From: Balaenoptera acutorostrata
Lineage: Eukaryota; Chordata; Mammalia; Artiodactyla; Balaenopteridae
Assembly (NCBI RefSeq): GCF_949987535.1
Contig: NC_080082.1
Coordinates: 43,401,874-43,465,873, forward strand
Direction of reading: 5' to 3'
Length of the DNA: 64,000 bases
This document shows positions 48,057 through 62,800 of this stretch, one piece after another. Both the position numbers and the translations under genes were made by a program. The stretch's first letter is position 1. Every line of letters begins with the position of its first letter. The notes below the pieces were generated by a model. That model worked only from the letters and a program-made list of their open reading frames with translations. It was not told where the DNA came from and did not search any database.

Positions 48057-51000
48057 TTTCGTTGTAAGCGGGTTGTATCAGCCTTGCCACGTTTTCTCAA
48101 CTGGGTATAAAGGAGGGCAGTCAGTAGTCCTCACCCTTCAAACCTACTCCAATTTCATAGAGGAAACACCAAGCCTCGGTATGGTCTCCTGTGGCAAGGA
48201 AACTTTGCTTTCATTCCTTAGGTGGCACATTGGCTCCAACTGCCCTAACCCAAGGATTCAGGGATGTGCAGCCCGATTATTTGAGATCAGCCCTTTTGGC
48301 TCTTTCATGGATGAAACCAACTGGGAAAAGAGCCGTTCTAAGCTGGGGCCCATGGTGTCTTTCCCTAGTCTACACAGAAAGAGCGCTCTGAGTGAAACGA
48401 GATGCTGACGTTTGGTAGCAAAATCTCCTATTCTGAAGAGAAACATTTCCTTGTAAGCGGGTTGCCTCATCCTTGCCTCATTTTCACAAGTGGCTATAAA
48501 GGAGGGCAGTCAGTAGGCCTCACCCTTCAAGCCCACACCAATTTCCTAGAGAAAACACCAGGCCACGGTGTGCTTTCCTGTGGCAAGTAAACTTTGCTTT
48601 CATTCCTTAGGGGGCACTTTGGCTCAGAACTGCCCTACCCCAAGGATTCAGGAATGTTCATCCCGATTGTTTGAGAACAGCTTTTCTAGCTCTTTCATGG
48701 ATGAAACCAACTGGGAAAAGAGCCGTTCTAAGCTGGGCACCATGGTGTCTTACCCTGGTCTAACAGAAACAGCACTCTGAGGGAGACGAGCTGCTGGCGT
48801 TTGGTAGCAAAATCTCCTATTCTGAAGAGAAACATTTCGTTGTAAGCGGGTTGTATCAGCCTTGCCACGTTTTCTCAACTGGGTATAAAGGAGGGCAGTC
48901 AGTAGTCCTCACCCTTCAAACCTACTCCAATTTCATAGAGGAAACACCAAGCCTCGGTATGGTCTCCTGTGGCAAGGAAACTTTGCTTTCATTCCTTAGG
49001 TGGCACATTGGCTCAGAACTGCCCTACCCCAAGGATTCAGGGATGTGCAGCCCGATTACTTGAGATCAGCCCTTCTGGCTCTTTCATGGCTGAAACCAAC
49101 TGGGAAAAGAGCCGTTCTAAGATGGGGACCATGGTGTCTTACCCTAGTCTACACAGAAACAGCACTCTGAGGGAGAGGAGCTGCTGGTGTTTGGTAGCAC
49201 CATCTCCTATTCTGAAGAGAAACATTTCGTTGTAAGCGGGTTGCATCAGCTTTGTCACATTTTCTCAACTGGCTTTAAAGAAGGGCAGTGAGGTGGGAGA
49301 CTTAGTTGAGGCCCTGCTTTCCAGGCTGGAAATTTTGCTTTCATTCCTTAGGTAGCACATTGGCTCAGGACGGCCTTACCCCAAGGATTCAGGGATGTGC
49401 AGCCCGATTACTTGAGATCAGCCCTTCTGGCTCTTTCATGGATGAAACCAACTGGGAAAAGAGCCGTTCTAAGCTGGGGCCCATGGTGTCTTTCCCTAGT
49501 CTACACAGAAAGAGCGCTCTGAGTGAAACGAGATGCTGACGTTTGGTAGCAAAATCTCCTATTCTGAAGAGAAACATTTCGTTGTAAGCGGGTTGCATCA
49601 GCCTTGCCTCATTTTCACAAGTGGCTATAAAAGAGGGCAGTCAGTAGGCCTCACCCTTGAAGCCCACTCCAATTTCCTAGAGAAAACACCAGGCCTCGGT
49701 GTGCTTTCCTGTGGCAAGTAAACTTTGCTTTCATTCCTTAGGGGGCACTTTGGCTCAGAAATGCCCTACCCCAAGGATTCAGGAATGTTCAGCCCGATTG
49801 TATGAGAATAGCTTTTCTGGCACTTTCATGGATGAAACCAACTGGGAAAAGAGCCGTTCTAAGCTGGGGACCATGGTGTCTTACCCTAGTCTACACAGAA
49901 ACAGCACTCTGAGGGAGAGGAGCTGCTGGCGTTTGGTAGCACAATCTCCTATTCTGAAGAGAAATATTTCGTTGTAAGTGGGAGGCATCAGCCTTGCCAC
50001 ATTTTCTCAACTGGCTTTAAAGAAGGGCAGTCAGTTGGCAGACTTCCTTGAGGCCCTGCTTCCTAGGCTGTAAACTTTGCTTTCATTCCTTAGTTGGCAC
50101 ATTGGCTCAGGACTGCCTTACCCCAAAGATTCAGGGATGTGCAGCCCTATTAGTTGAGATCAGCCCTTCTGGCTCTTTCATGGATGAAACCAACTGGGAA
50201 CAGAGCCGTTCTAAGCTGGGGACCATGGTGTCTTAACCTAGTCTACACAGAAACAGCACTCTGAGGGAGAGGAGCTGCTGGTGTTTGGTAGCACAGTCTC
50301 CTATTCTGAAAAGAAACATTTCGTTGTAAGCGGGTTGCCTCAGCCTTGTCACATTTTCTCAACTGGCTTTAAAGAAGGGCAGTCAGGTGGCAGACTTACT
50401 TGAGGCCCTGCTTCCCAGGCTCGAAACTTTGCTTTCATTCCTTAGGTGGCACATTGGCTCAGGACTGCCTTACCCCAAGGATTCAGTTATGTGCAGCCCG
50501 ATTACTTGAGATCAGCCCTTCAGTCTCTTTCATGGCTGAAACCAACTGGGAAAAGTGCCGTTCTAAGCAGGGGACCATGGTGTCTTTCCCTAGTCTACAC
50601 AGAAACAGCGCTCTGAGGGAAACGACCTGCTGGCATTTGGTAGCAAAATCTGCTATGTGAAGAGAAACATTTCGCTGTAAGTGGGTTGCATCAGCCTTGC
50701 TACATTTTCTCAACTGGCTTTAAAGTAGGGTAGTCATTTGGCAAACTTATTTGAGGCCCTGCTTCCCAGGCTGGAAATTTTGCTTTCATTCCTTAGGTAG
50801 CACATTGGCTCAGGACGGCCTTACCCCAAGGATTCAGGGATGTGCAGCCCGATTACTTGAGATCAGCCCTTCTGGCTCTTTCATGGATGAAACCAACTGG
50901 GAAAAGAGCCGTTCTATGCTGGGGACCATGGTGTCTTTCCCTAGTCTACACAGAAACAGCACTCTGAGTGAAACGAGCTGCTGGCATTTGGTAGCAAATC

Positions 51001-54000
51001 TCCTATTCTGAAGAGAAACATTTCGTTGTAAGCGGGTTGTATCAGCCTTGCCACGTTTTCTCAACTGGGTATAAAGGAGGGCAGTCAGTAGTCCTCACCC
51101 TTCAAACCTACTCCAATTTCATAGAGGAAACACCAAGCCTCGGTATGGTCTCCTGTGGCAAGGAAACTTTGCTTTCATTCCTTAGGTGGCACATTGGCTC
51201 AGAACTGCCCTACCCCAAGGATTCAGGGATGTGCAGCCCGATTACTTGAGATCAGCCCTTCTGGCTCTTTCATGGCTGAAACCAACTGGGAAAAGAGCCG
51301 TTCTAAGCTGGGGACCATGGTGTCTTACCCTAGTCTACACAGAAACAGCACTCTGAGGGAGAGGAGCTGCTGGTGTTTGGTAGCACCATCTCCTATTCTG
51401 AAGAGAAACATTTCGTTGTAAGCGGGTTGCATCAGCCTTGTCACATTTTCTCAACTGGCTTTAAAGAAGGGCAGTCACTTGGCAGACTTCCTTGAGTTCC
51501 TGCTTCCCAGGCTGGAAACTTTGCTTTCATTCCTTAGTTAGCACATTGGGTCAGGACGGCCTTACCCCAAGGATTCAGGGATGTGCAGCCCGATTACTTG
51601 AGATCAGCCCTTCTGGCTCTTTCATGGATGAAACCAACTGGGAAAAGAGCCGTTCTAAGCTGGGGACCATGGTGTCTTTCCCTAGTCTGCACAGAAACAG
51701 CATTCTGAGTGAAACGAGCTGCTGGCATTTGGTAGCAAATCTCCTATTCTGAAGAGAAACATTTCGTTGTAAGCGGGTTGTATCAGCCTTGCCACGTTTT
51801 CTCAACTGGGTATAAAGGAGGGCAGTCAGTAGTCCTCACCCTTCAAACCTATTCCAATTTCATAGAGGAAACACCAAGCCTCGGTATGGTCTCCTGTGGC
51901 AAGGAAACTTTGCTTTCATTCCTTAGGTGGCACATTGGCTCAAACTGCCCTAACCCAAGGATTCAGGGATGTGCAGCCCGATTACTTGAGATCAGCCCTT
52001 CTGGCTCTTTCATGGATGAAACCAACTGGGAAAAGAGCCGTTCTAAGCTGGGGCCCATGGTGTCTTTCCCTAGTCTACACAGAAAGAGCGCTCTGAGTGA
52101 AACGAGATGCTGACGTTTGGTAGCAAAATCTCCTATTCTGAAGAGAAACATTTCCTTGTAAGCGGGTTGCCTCAGCCTTGCCTCATTTTCACAAGTGGCT
52201 ATAAAGGAGGGCAGTCAGTAGGCCTCACCCTTCAAGCCCACACCAATTTCCTAGAGAAAACACCAGGCCACGGTGTGCTTTCCTGTGGCAAGTAAACTTT
52301 GCTTTCATTCCTTAGGGGGCACTTTGGCTCAGAACTGCCCTACCCCAAGGATTCAGGAATGTTCATCCCGATTGTTTGAGAACAGCTTTTCTAGCTCTTT
52401 CATGGATGAAACCAACTGGGAAAAGAGCCGTTCTAAGCTGGGCACCATGGTGTCTTACCCTGGTCTAACAGAAACAGCACTCTGAGGGAGACGAGCTGCT
52501 GGCGTTTGGTAGCAAAATCTCCTATTCTGAAGAGAAACATTTCGTTGTAAGCGGGTTGTATCAGCCTTGCCACGTTTTCTCAACTGGGTATAAAGGAGGG
52601 CAGTCAGTAGTCCTCACCCTTCAAACCTACTCCAATTTCATAGAGGAAACACCAAGCCTCGGTATGGTCTCCTGTGGCAAGGAAACTTTGCTTTCATTCC
52701 TTAGGTGGCACATTGGCTCAGAACTGCCCTACCCCAAGGATTCAGGGATGTGCAGCCCGATTACTTGAGATCAGCCCTTCTGGCTCTTTCATGGCTGAAA
52801 CCAACTGGGAAAAGAGCCGTTCTAAGATGGGGACCATGGTGTCTTACCCTAGTCTACACAGAAACAGCACTCTGAGGGAGAGGAGCTGCTGGTGTTTGGT
52901 AGCACCATCTCCTATTCTGAAGAGAAACATTTCGTTGTAAGCGGGTTGCATCAGCTTTGTCACATTTTCTCAACTGGCTTTAAAGAAGGGCAGTGAGGTG
53001 GGAGACTTAGTTGAGGCCCTGCTTCCCAGGCTGGAAATTTTACTTTCATTCCTTAGTTAGCACATTGGCTCAGGACGGCCTTACCCCAAGGATTCAGGGA
53101 TGTGCAGCCCGATTACTTGAGATCAGCCCTTCTGGCTCTTTCATGGATGAAACCAACTGGGAAAAGAGCCGTTCTAAGCTGGGGACCATGGTGTCTTTCC
53201 CTAGTCTACACAGAAACAGCACTCTGAGTGAAACGAGATGCTGGCGTTTGGTAGCAAAATCTCCTATTCTGAAGAGAAACATTTCCTTGTAAGCGGGTTG
53301 CCTCAGCCTTGCCTCATTTTCACAAGTGGCTATAAAGGAGGGCAGTCAGTAGGCCTCACCCTTCAAGCCGACTCCAATTTCCTAGAGAAAACACCAGGCC
53401 ACGGTGTGCTTTCCTGTGGCAAGTAAACTTTGCTTTCATTCCTTACGGGGCACTTTGGCTCAGAACTGCCCTACCCCAAGGATTCAGGAATGTTCAGCCC
53501 GATTGTTTGAGAACAGCTTTTCTAGCTCTTTCATGGATGAAACCAACTGGGAAAAGTGCCGTTCTAAGCAGGGGACCATGGTGTCTTTCCCTAGTCTACA
53601 CAGAAACAGCGCTCTGAGGGAAACGAGATGCTGGCATTTGGTAGCAAAATCTGCTATGTGAAGAGAAACATTTCGCTGTAAGTGGGTTGCATCAGCCTTG
53701 CTACATTTTCTCAACTGGCTTTAAAGTAGGGTAGTCATTTGGCAAACTTATTTGAGGCCCTGCTTTCCAGGCTGGAAATTTTGCTTTCATTCCTTAGGTA
53801 GCACATTGGCTCAGGACGGCCTTACCCCAAGGATTCAGGGATGTGCAGCCCGATTACTTGAGATCAGCCCTTCTGGCTGTTTCATGGATGAAACCAACTG
53901 GGAAAAGAGCCGTTCTAAGCTGGGGCCCATGGTGTCTTTCCCTAGTCTACACAGAAAGAGCGCTCTGAGTGAAACGAGATGCTGACGTTTGGTAGCAAAA

Positions 54001-56838
54001 TCTCCTATTCTGAAGAGAAACATTTCGTTGTAAGCGGGTTGCATCAGCCTTGCCTCATTTTCACAAGTGGCTATAAAGGAGGGCAGTCAGTAGGCCTCAC
54101 CCTTGAAGCCCACTCCAATTTCCTAGAGAAAACACCAGGCCTCGGTGTGCTTTCCTGTGGCAAGTAAACTTTGCTTTCATTCCTTAGGGGGCACTTTGGC
54201 TCAGAAATGCCCTACCCCAAGGATTCAGGAATGTTCAGCCCGATTGTATGAGAATAGCTTTTCTGGCACTTTCATGGATGAAACCAACTGGGAAAAGAGC
54301 CGTTCTAAGCTGGGGACCATGGTGTCTTACCCTAGTCTACACAGAAACAGCACTCTGAGGGAGAGGAGCTGCTGGCGTTTGGTAGCACAATCTCCTATTC
54401 TGAAGAGAAATATTTCGTTGTAAGTGGGAGGCATCAGCCTTGCCACATTTTCTCAACTGGCTTTAAAGAAGGGCAGTCAGTTGGCAGACTTCCTTGAGGC
54501 CCTGCTTCCTAGGCTGTAAACTTTGCTTTCATTCCTTAGTTGGCACATTGGCTCAGGACTGCCTTACCCCAAAGATTCAGGGATGTGCAGCCCTATTAGT
54601 TGAGATCAGCCCTTCTGGCTCTTTCATGGATGAAACCAACTGGGAACAGAGCCGTTCTAAGTTGGGGACCATGGTGTCTTACCCTAGTCTACACAGAAAC
54701 AGCACTCTGAGGGAGAGGAGCTGCTGGTGTTTGGTAGCACAGTCTCCTATTCTGAAAAGAAACATTTCGTTGTAAGCGGGTTGCCTCAGCCTTGTCACAT
54801 TTTCTCAACTGGCTTTAAAGAAGGGCAGTCAGGTGGCAGACTTACTTGAGGCCCTGCTTCCCAGGCTCGAAACTTTGCTTTCATTCCTTAGGTGGCACAT
54901 TGGCTCAGGACTGCCTTACCCCAAGGATTCAGTTATGTGCAGCCCGATTACTTGAGATCAGCCCTTCAGGCTCTTTCATGGCTGAAACCAACTGGGAAAA
55001 GTGCCGTTCTAAGCAGGGGACCATGGTGTCTTTCCCTAGTCTACACAGAAACAGCGCTCTGAGGGAAACGACCTGCTGGCATTTGGTAGCAAAATCTGCT
55101 ATGTGAAGAGAAACATTTCGCTGTAAGTGGGTTGCATCAGCCTTGCTACATTTTCTCAACTGGCTTTAAAGTAGGGTAGTCATTTGGCAAACTTATTTGA
55201 GGCCCTGCTTCCCAGGCTGGAAATTTTGCTTTCATTCCTTAGGTAGCACATTGGCTCAGGACGGCCTTACCCCAAGGATTCAGGGATGTGCAGCCCGATT
55301 ACTTGAGATCAGCCCTTCTGGCTCTTTCATGGATGAAACCAACTGGGAAAAGAGCCGTTCTATGCTGGGGACCATGGTGTCTTTCCCTAGTCTACACAGA
55401 AACAGCACTCTGAGTGAAACGAGCTGCTGGCATTTGGTAGCAAATCTCCTATTCTGAAGAGAAACATTTCGTTGTAAGCGGGTTGTATCAGCCTTGCCAC
55501 GTTTTCTCAACTGGGTATAAAGGAGGGCAGTCAGTAGTCCTCACCCTTCAAACCTACTCCAATTTCATAGAGGAAACACCAAGCCTCGGTATGGTCTCCT
55601 GTGGCAAGGAAACTTTGCTTTCATTCCTTAGGTGGCACATTGGCTCAGAACTGCCCTACCCCAAGGATTCAGGGATGTGCAGCCCGATTACTTGAGATCA
55701 GCCCTTCTGGCTCTTTCATGGCTGAAACCAACTGGGAAAAGAGCCGTTCTAAGCTGGGGACCATGGTGTCTTACCCTAGTCTACACAGAAACAGCACTCT
55801 GAGGGAGAGGAGCTGCTGGTGTTTGGTAGCACCATCTCCTATTCTGAAGAGAAACATTTCGTTGTAAGCGGGTTGCATCAGCCTTGTCACATTTTCTCAA
55901 CTGGCTTTAAAGAAGGGCAGTCACTTGGCAGACTTCCTTGAGTTCCTGCTTCCCAGGCTGGAAACTTTGCTTTCATTCCTTAGTTAGCACATTGGGTCAG
56001 GACGGCCTTACCCCAAGGATTCAGGGATGTGCAGCCCGATTACTTGAGATCAGCCCTTCTGGCTCTTTCATGGCTGAAACCAACTGGGAAAAGAGCCGTT
56101 CTAAGCTGGGGATCATGGTGTCTTACCCTAGTCTACACAGAAACAGCACTCTGAGGGAGAGGAGTTGCTGGTGTTTGGCAGCACAATCTCCTATTCTGAA
56201 GAGAAACATTTCGTTGTAAGCGGGTTGCCTCAGCCTTGTCACATTTTCTCAACTGGCTTTAAAGAAGGGCAGTCAGGTGGCAGACTTACTTGAGGCCCTG
56301 CTTCCCAGGCTCGAAACTTTGCTTTCATTCCTTAGGTGGCACATTGGCTCAGGACTGCCTTACCCCAAGGATTCAGTTATGTGCAGCCCGATTACTTGAG
56401 ATCAGCCCTTCAGGCTCTTTCATGGCTGAAACCAACTGGGAAAAGTGCCGTTCTAAGCAGGGGACCATGGTGTCTTTCCCTAGTCTACACAGAAACAGCG
56501 CTCTGAGGGAAACGACCTGCTGGCATTTGGTAGCAAAATCTGCTATGTGAAGAGAAACATTTCGCTGTAAGTGGGTTGCATCAGCCTTGCTACATTTTCT
56601 CAACTGGCTTTAAAGTAGGGTAGTCATTTGGCAAACTTATTTGAGGCCCTGCTTCCCAGGCTGGAAATTTTGCTTTCATTCCTTAGGTAGCACATTGGCT
56701 CAGGACGGCCTTACCCCAAGGATTCAGGGATGTGCAGCCCGATTACTTGAGATCAGCCCTTCTGGCTCTTTCATGGATGAAACCAACTGGGAAAAGAGCC
56801 GTTCTATGCTGGGGACCATGGTGTCTTTCCCTAGTCTA
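47985..56838 (+). repeat. 24-monomer sub-HOR block, copy 1 of the second 87-mer
   Basis: Box starts and classes: 48057 F, 48446 C, 48835 F, 49225 F, 49577 F, 49967 M, 50319 F, 50670 T, 51021 F, 51411 F, 51762 F, 52151 C, 52540 F, 52930 F, 53282 C, 53671 T, 54023 F, 54413 M, 54765 F, 55116 T, 55467 F, 55857 F, 56209 F, 56560 T. The layout is the same as 15994-24847. It carries the private substitution G53879. Confidence 0.85.
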
Positions 56839-59800
56839 CACAGAAACAGCACTCTGAGTGAAACGAGCTGCTGGCATTTGGTAGCAAATCTCCTATTCTG
56901 AAGAGAAACATTTCGTTGTAAGCGGGTTGTATCAGCCTTGCCACGTTTTCTCAACTGGGTATAAAGGAGGGCAGTCAGTAGTCCTCACCCTTCAAACCTA
57001 CTCCAATTTCATAGAGGAAACACCAAGCCTCGGTATGGTCTCCTGTGGCAAGGAAACTTTGCTTTCATTCCTTAGGTGGCACATTGGCTCCAACTGCCCT
57101 AACCCAAGGATTCAGGGATGTGCAGCCCGATTATTTGAGATCAGCCCTTTTGGCTCTTTCATGGATGAAACCAACTGGGAAAAGAGCCGTTCTAAGCTGG
57201 GGCCCATGGTGTCTTTCCCTAGTCTACACAGAAAGAGCGCTCTGAGTGAAACGAGATGCTGACGTTTGGTAGCAAAATCTCCTATTCTGAAGAGAAACAT
57301 TTCCTTGTAAGCGGGTTGCCTCATCCTTGCCTCATTTTCACAAGTGGCTATAAAGGAGGGCAGTCAGTAGGCCTCACCCTTCAAGCCCACACCAATTTCC
57401 TAGAGAAAACACCAGGCCACGGTGTGCTTTCCTGTGGCAAGTAAACTTTGCTTTCATTCCTTAGGGGGCACTTTGGCTCAGAACTGCCCTACCCCAAGGA
57501 TTCAGGAATGTTCATCCCGATTGTTTGAGAACAGCTTTTCTAGCTCTTTCATGGATGAAACCAACTGGGAAAAGAGCCGTTCTAAGCTGGGCACCATGGT
57601 GTCTTACCCTGGTCTAACAGAAACAGCACTCTGAGGGAGACGAGCTGCTGGCGTTTGGTAGCAAAATCTCCTATTCTGAAGAGAAACATTTCGTTGTAAG
57701 CGGGTTGTATCAGCCTTGCCACGTTTTCTCAACTGGGTATAAAGGAGGGCAGTCAGTAGTCCTCACCCTTCAAACCTACTCCAATTTCATAGAGGAAACA
57801 CCAAGCCTCGGTATGGTCTCCTGTGGCAAGGAAACTTTGCTTTCATTCCTTAGGTGGCACATTGGCTCAGAACTGCCCTACCCCAAGGATTCAGGGATGT
57901 GCAGCCCGATTACTTGAGATCAGCCCTTCTGGCTCTTTCATGGCTGAAACCAACTGGGAAAAGAGCCGTTCTAAGATGGGGACCATGGTGTCTTACCCTA
58001 GTCTACACAGAAACAGCACTCTGAGGGAGAGGAGCTGCTGGTGTTTGGTAGCACCATCTCCTATTCTGAAGAGAAACATTTCGTTGTAAGCGGGTTGCAT
58101 CAGCTTTGTCACATTTTCTCAACTGGCTTTAAAGAAGGGCAGTGAGGTGGGAGACTTAGTTGAGGCCCTGCTTTCCAGGCTGGAAATTTTGCTTTCATTC
58201 CTTAGGTAGCACATTGGCTCAGGACGGCCTTACCCCAAGGATTCAGGGATGTGCAGCCCGATTACTTGAGATCAGCCCTTCTGGCTCTTTCATGGATGAA
58301 ACCAACTGGGAAAAGAGCCGTTCTAAGCTGGGGCCCATGGTGTCTTTCCCTAGTCTACACAGAAAGAGCGCTCTGAGTGAAACGAGATGCTGACGTTTGG
58401 TAGCAAAATCTCCTATTCTGAAGAGAAACATTTCGTTGTAAGCGGGTTGCATCAGCCTTGCCTCATTTTCACAAGTGGCTATAAAAGAGGGCAGTCAGTA
58501 GGCCTCACCCTTGAAGCCCACTCCAATTTCCTAGAGAAAACACCAGGCCTCGGTGTGCTTTCCTGTGGCAAGTAAACTTTGCTTTCATTCCTTAGGGGGC
58601 ACTTTGGCTCAGAAATGCCCTACCCCAAGGATTCAGGAATGTTCAGCCCGATTGTATGAGAATAGCTTTTCTGGCACTTTCATGGATGAAACCAACTGGG
58701 AAAAGAGCCGTTCTAAGCTGGGGACCATGGTGTCTTACCCTAGTCTACACAGAAACAGCACTCTGAGGGAGAGGAGCTGCTGGCGTTTGGTAGCACAATC
58801 TCCTATTCTGAAGAGAAATATTTCGTTGTAAGTGGGAGGCATCAGCCTTGCCACATTTTCTCAACTGGCTTTAAAGAAGGGCAGTCAGTTGGCAGACTTC
58901 CTTGAGGCCCTGCTTCCTAGGCTGTAAACTTTGCTTTCATTCCTTAGTTGGCACATTGGCTCAGGACTGCCTTACCCCAAAGATTCAGGGATGTGCAGCC
59001 CTATTAGTTGAGATCAGCCCTTCTGGCTCTTTCATGGATGAAACCAACTGGGAACAGAGCCGTTCTAAGCTGGGGACCATGGTGTCTTAACCTAGTCTAC
59101 ACAGAAACAGCACTCTGAGGGAGAGGAGCTGCTGGTGTTTGGTAGCACAGTCTCCTATTCTGAAAAGAAACATTTCGTTGTAAGCGGGTTGCCTCAGCCT
59201 TGTCACTTTTTCTCAACTGGCTTTAAAGAAGGGCAGTCAGGTGGCAGACTTACTTGAGGCCCTGCTTCCCAGGCTCGAAACTTTGCTTTCATTCCTTAGG
59301 TGGCACATTGGCTCAGGACTGCCTTACCCCAAGGATTCAGTTATGTGCAGCCCGATTACTTGAGATCAGCCCTTCAGTCTCTTTCATGGCTGAAACCAAC
59401 TGGGAAAAGTGCCGTTCTAAGCAGGGGACCATGGTGTCTTTCCCTAGTCTACACAGAAACAGCGCTCTGAGGGAAACGACCTGCTGGCATTTGGTAGCAA
59501 AATCTGCTATGTGAAGAGAAACATTTCGCTGTAAGTGGGTTGCATCAGCCTTGCTACATTTTCTCAACTGGCTTTAAAGTAGGGTAGTCATTTGGCAAAC
59601 TTATTTGAGGCCCTGCTTCCCAGGCTGGAAATTTTGCTTTCATTCCTTAGGTAGCACATTGGCTCAGGACGGCCTTACCCCAAGGATTCAGGGATGTGCA
59701 GCCCGATTACTTGAGATCAGCCCTTCTGGCTCTTTCATGGATGAAACCAACTGGGAAAAGAGCCGTTCTATGCTGGGGACCATGGTGTCTTTCCCTAGTC

Positions 59801-62800
59801 TACACAGAAACAGCACTCTGAGTGAAACGAGCTGCTGGCATTTGGTAGCAAATCTCCTATTCTGAAGAGAAACATTTCGTTGTAAGCGGGTTGTATCAGC
59901 CTTGCCACGTTTTCTCAACTGGGTATAAAGGAGGGCAGTCAGTAGTCCTCACCCTTCAAACCTACTCCAATTTCATAGAGGAAACACCAAGCCTCGGTAT
60001 GGTCTCCTGTGGCAAGGAAACTTTGCTTTCATTCCTTAGGTGGCACATTGGCTCAGAACTGCCCTACCCCAAGGATTCAGGGATGTGCAGCCCGATTACT
60101 TGAGATCAGCCCTTCTGGCTCTTTCATGGCTGAAACCAACTGGGAAAAGAGCCGTTCTAAGCTGGGGACCATGGTGTCTTACCCTAGTCTACACAGAAAC
60201 AGCACTCTGAGGGAGAGGAGCTGCTGGTGTTTGGTAGCACCATCTCCTATTCTGAAGAGAAACATTTCGTTGTAAGCGGGTTGCATCAGCCTTGTCACAT
60301 TTTCTCAACTGGCTTTAAAGAAGGGCAGTCACTTGGCAGACTTCCTTGAGTTCCTGCTTCCCAGGCTGGAAACTTTGCTTTCATTCCTTAGTTAGCACAT
60401 TGGGTCAGGACGGCCTTACCCCAAGGATTCAGGGATGTGCAGCCCGATTACTTGAGATCAGCCCTTCTGGCTCTTTCATGGATGAAACCAACTGGGAAAA
60501 GAGCCGTTCTAAGCTGGGGACCATGGTGTCTTTCCCTAGTCTGCACAGAAACAGCATTCTGAGTGAAACGAGCTGCTGGCATTTGGTAGCAAATCTCCTA
60601 TTCTGAAGAGAAACATTTCGTTGTAAGCGGGTTGTATCAGCCTTGCCACGTTTTCTCAACTGGGTATAAAGGAGGGCAGTCAGTAGTCCTCACCCTTCAA
60701 ACCTATTCCAATTTCATAGAGGAAACACCAAGCCTCGGTATGGTCTCCTGTGGCAAGGAAACTTTGCTTTCATTCCTTAGGTGGCACATTGGCTCAAACT
60801 GCCCTAACCCAAGGATTCAGGGATGTGCAGCCCGATTACTTGAGATCAGCCCTTCTGGCTCTTTCATGGATGAAACCAACTGGGAAAAGAGCCGTTCTAA
60901 GCTGGGGCCCATGGTGTCTTTCCCTAGTCTACACAGAAAGAGCGCTCTGAGTGAAACGAGATGCTGACGTTTGGTAGCAAAATCTCCTATTCTGAAGAGA
61001 AACATTTCCTTGTAAGCGGGTTGCCTCAGCCTTGCCTCATTTTCACAAGTGGCTATAAAGGAGGGCAGTCAGTAGGCCTCACCCTTCAAGCCCACACCAA
61101 TTTCCTAGAGAAAACACCAGGCCACGGTGTGCTTTCCTGTGGCAAGTAAACTTTGCTTTCATTCCTTAGGGGGCACTTTGGCTCAGAACTGCCCTACCCC
61201 AAGGATTCAGGAATGTTCATCCCGATTGTTTGAGAACAGCTTTTCTAGCTCTTTCATGGATGAAACCAACTGGGAAAAGAGCCGTTCTAAGCTGGGCACC
61301 ATGGTGTCTTACCCTGGTCTAACAGAAACAGCACTCTGAGGGAGACGAGCTGCTGGCGTTTGGTAGCAAAATCTCCTATTCTGAAGAGAAACATTTCGTT
61401 GTAAGCGGGTTGTATCAGCCTTGCCACGTTTTCTCAACTGGGTATAAAGGAGGGCAGTCAGTAGTCCTCACCCTTCAAACCTACTCCAATTTCATAGAGG
61501 AAACACCAAGCCTCGGTATGGTCTCCTGTGGCAAGGAAACTTTGCTTTCATTCCTTAGGTGGCACATTGGCTCAGAACTGCCCTACCCCAAGGATTCAGG
61601 GATGTGCAGCCCGATTACTTGAGATCAGCCCTTCTGGCTCTTTCATGGCTGAAACCAACTGGGAAAAGAGCCGTTCTAAGATGGGGACCATGGTGTCTTA
61701 CCCTAGTCTACACAGAAACAGCACTCTGAGGGAGAGGAGCTGCTGGTGTTTGGTAGCACCATCTCCTATTCTGAAGAGAAACATTTCGTTGTAAGCGGGT
61801 TGCATCAGCTTTGTCACATTTTCTCAACTGGCTTTAAAGAAGGGCAGTGAGGTGGGAGACTTAGTTGAGGCCCTGCTTCCCAGGCTGGAAATTTTACTTT
61901 CATTCCTTAGTTAGCACATTGGCTCAGGACGGCCTTACCCCAAGGATTCAGGGATGTGCAGCCCGATTACTTGAGATCAGCCCTTCTGGCTCTTTCATGG
62001 ATGAAACCAACTGGGAAAAGAGCCGTTCTAAGCTGGGGACCATGGTGTCTTTCCCTAGTCTACACAGAAACAGCACTCTGAGTGAAACGAGATGCTGGCG
62101 TTTGGTAGCAAAATCTCCTATTCTGAAGAGAAACATTTCCTTGTAAGCGGGTTGCCTCAGCCTTGCCTCATTTTCACAAGTGGCTATAAAGGAGGGCAGT
62201 CAGTAGGCCTCACCCTTCAAGCCGACTCCAATTTCCTAGAGAAAACACCAGGCCACGGTGTGCTTTCCTGTGGCAAGTAAACTTTGCTTTCATTCCTTAC
62301 GGGGCACTTTGGCTCAGAACTGCCCTACCCCAAGGATTCAGGAATGTTCAGCCCGATTGTTTGAGAACAGCTTTTCTAGCTCTTTCATGGATGAAACCAA
62401 CTGGGAAAAGTGCCGTTCTAAGCAGGGGACCATGGTGTCTTTCCCTAGTCTACACAGAAACAGCGCTCTGAGGGAAACGAGATGCTGGCATTTGGTAGCA
62501 AAATCTGCTATGTGAAGAGAAACATTTCGCTGTAAGTGGGTTGCATCAGCCTTGCTACATTTTCTCAACTGGCTTTAAAGTAGGGTAGTCATTTGGCAAA
62601 CTTATTTGAGGCCCTGCTTTCCAGGCTGGAAATTTTGCTTTCATTCCTTAGGTAGCACATTGGCTCAGGACGGCCTTACCCCAAGGATTCAGGGATGTGC
62701 AGCCCGATTACTTGAGATCAGCCCTTCTGGCTCTTTCATGGATGAAACCAACTGGGAAAAGAGCCGTTCTAAGCTGGGGCCCATGGTGTCTTTCCCTAGT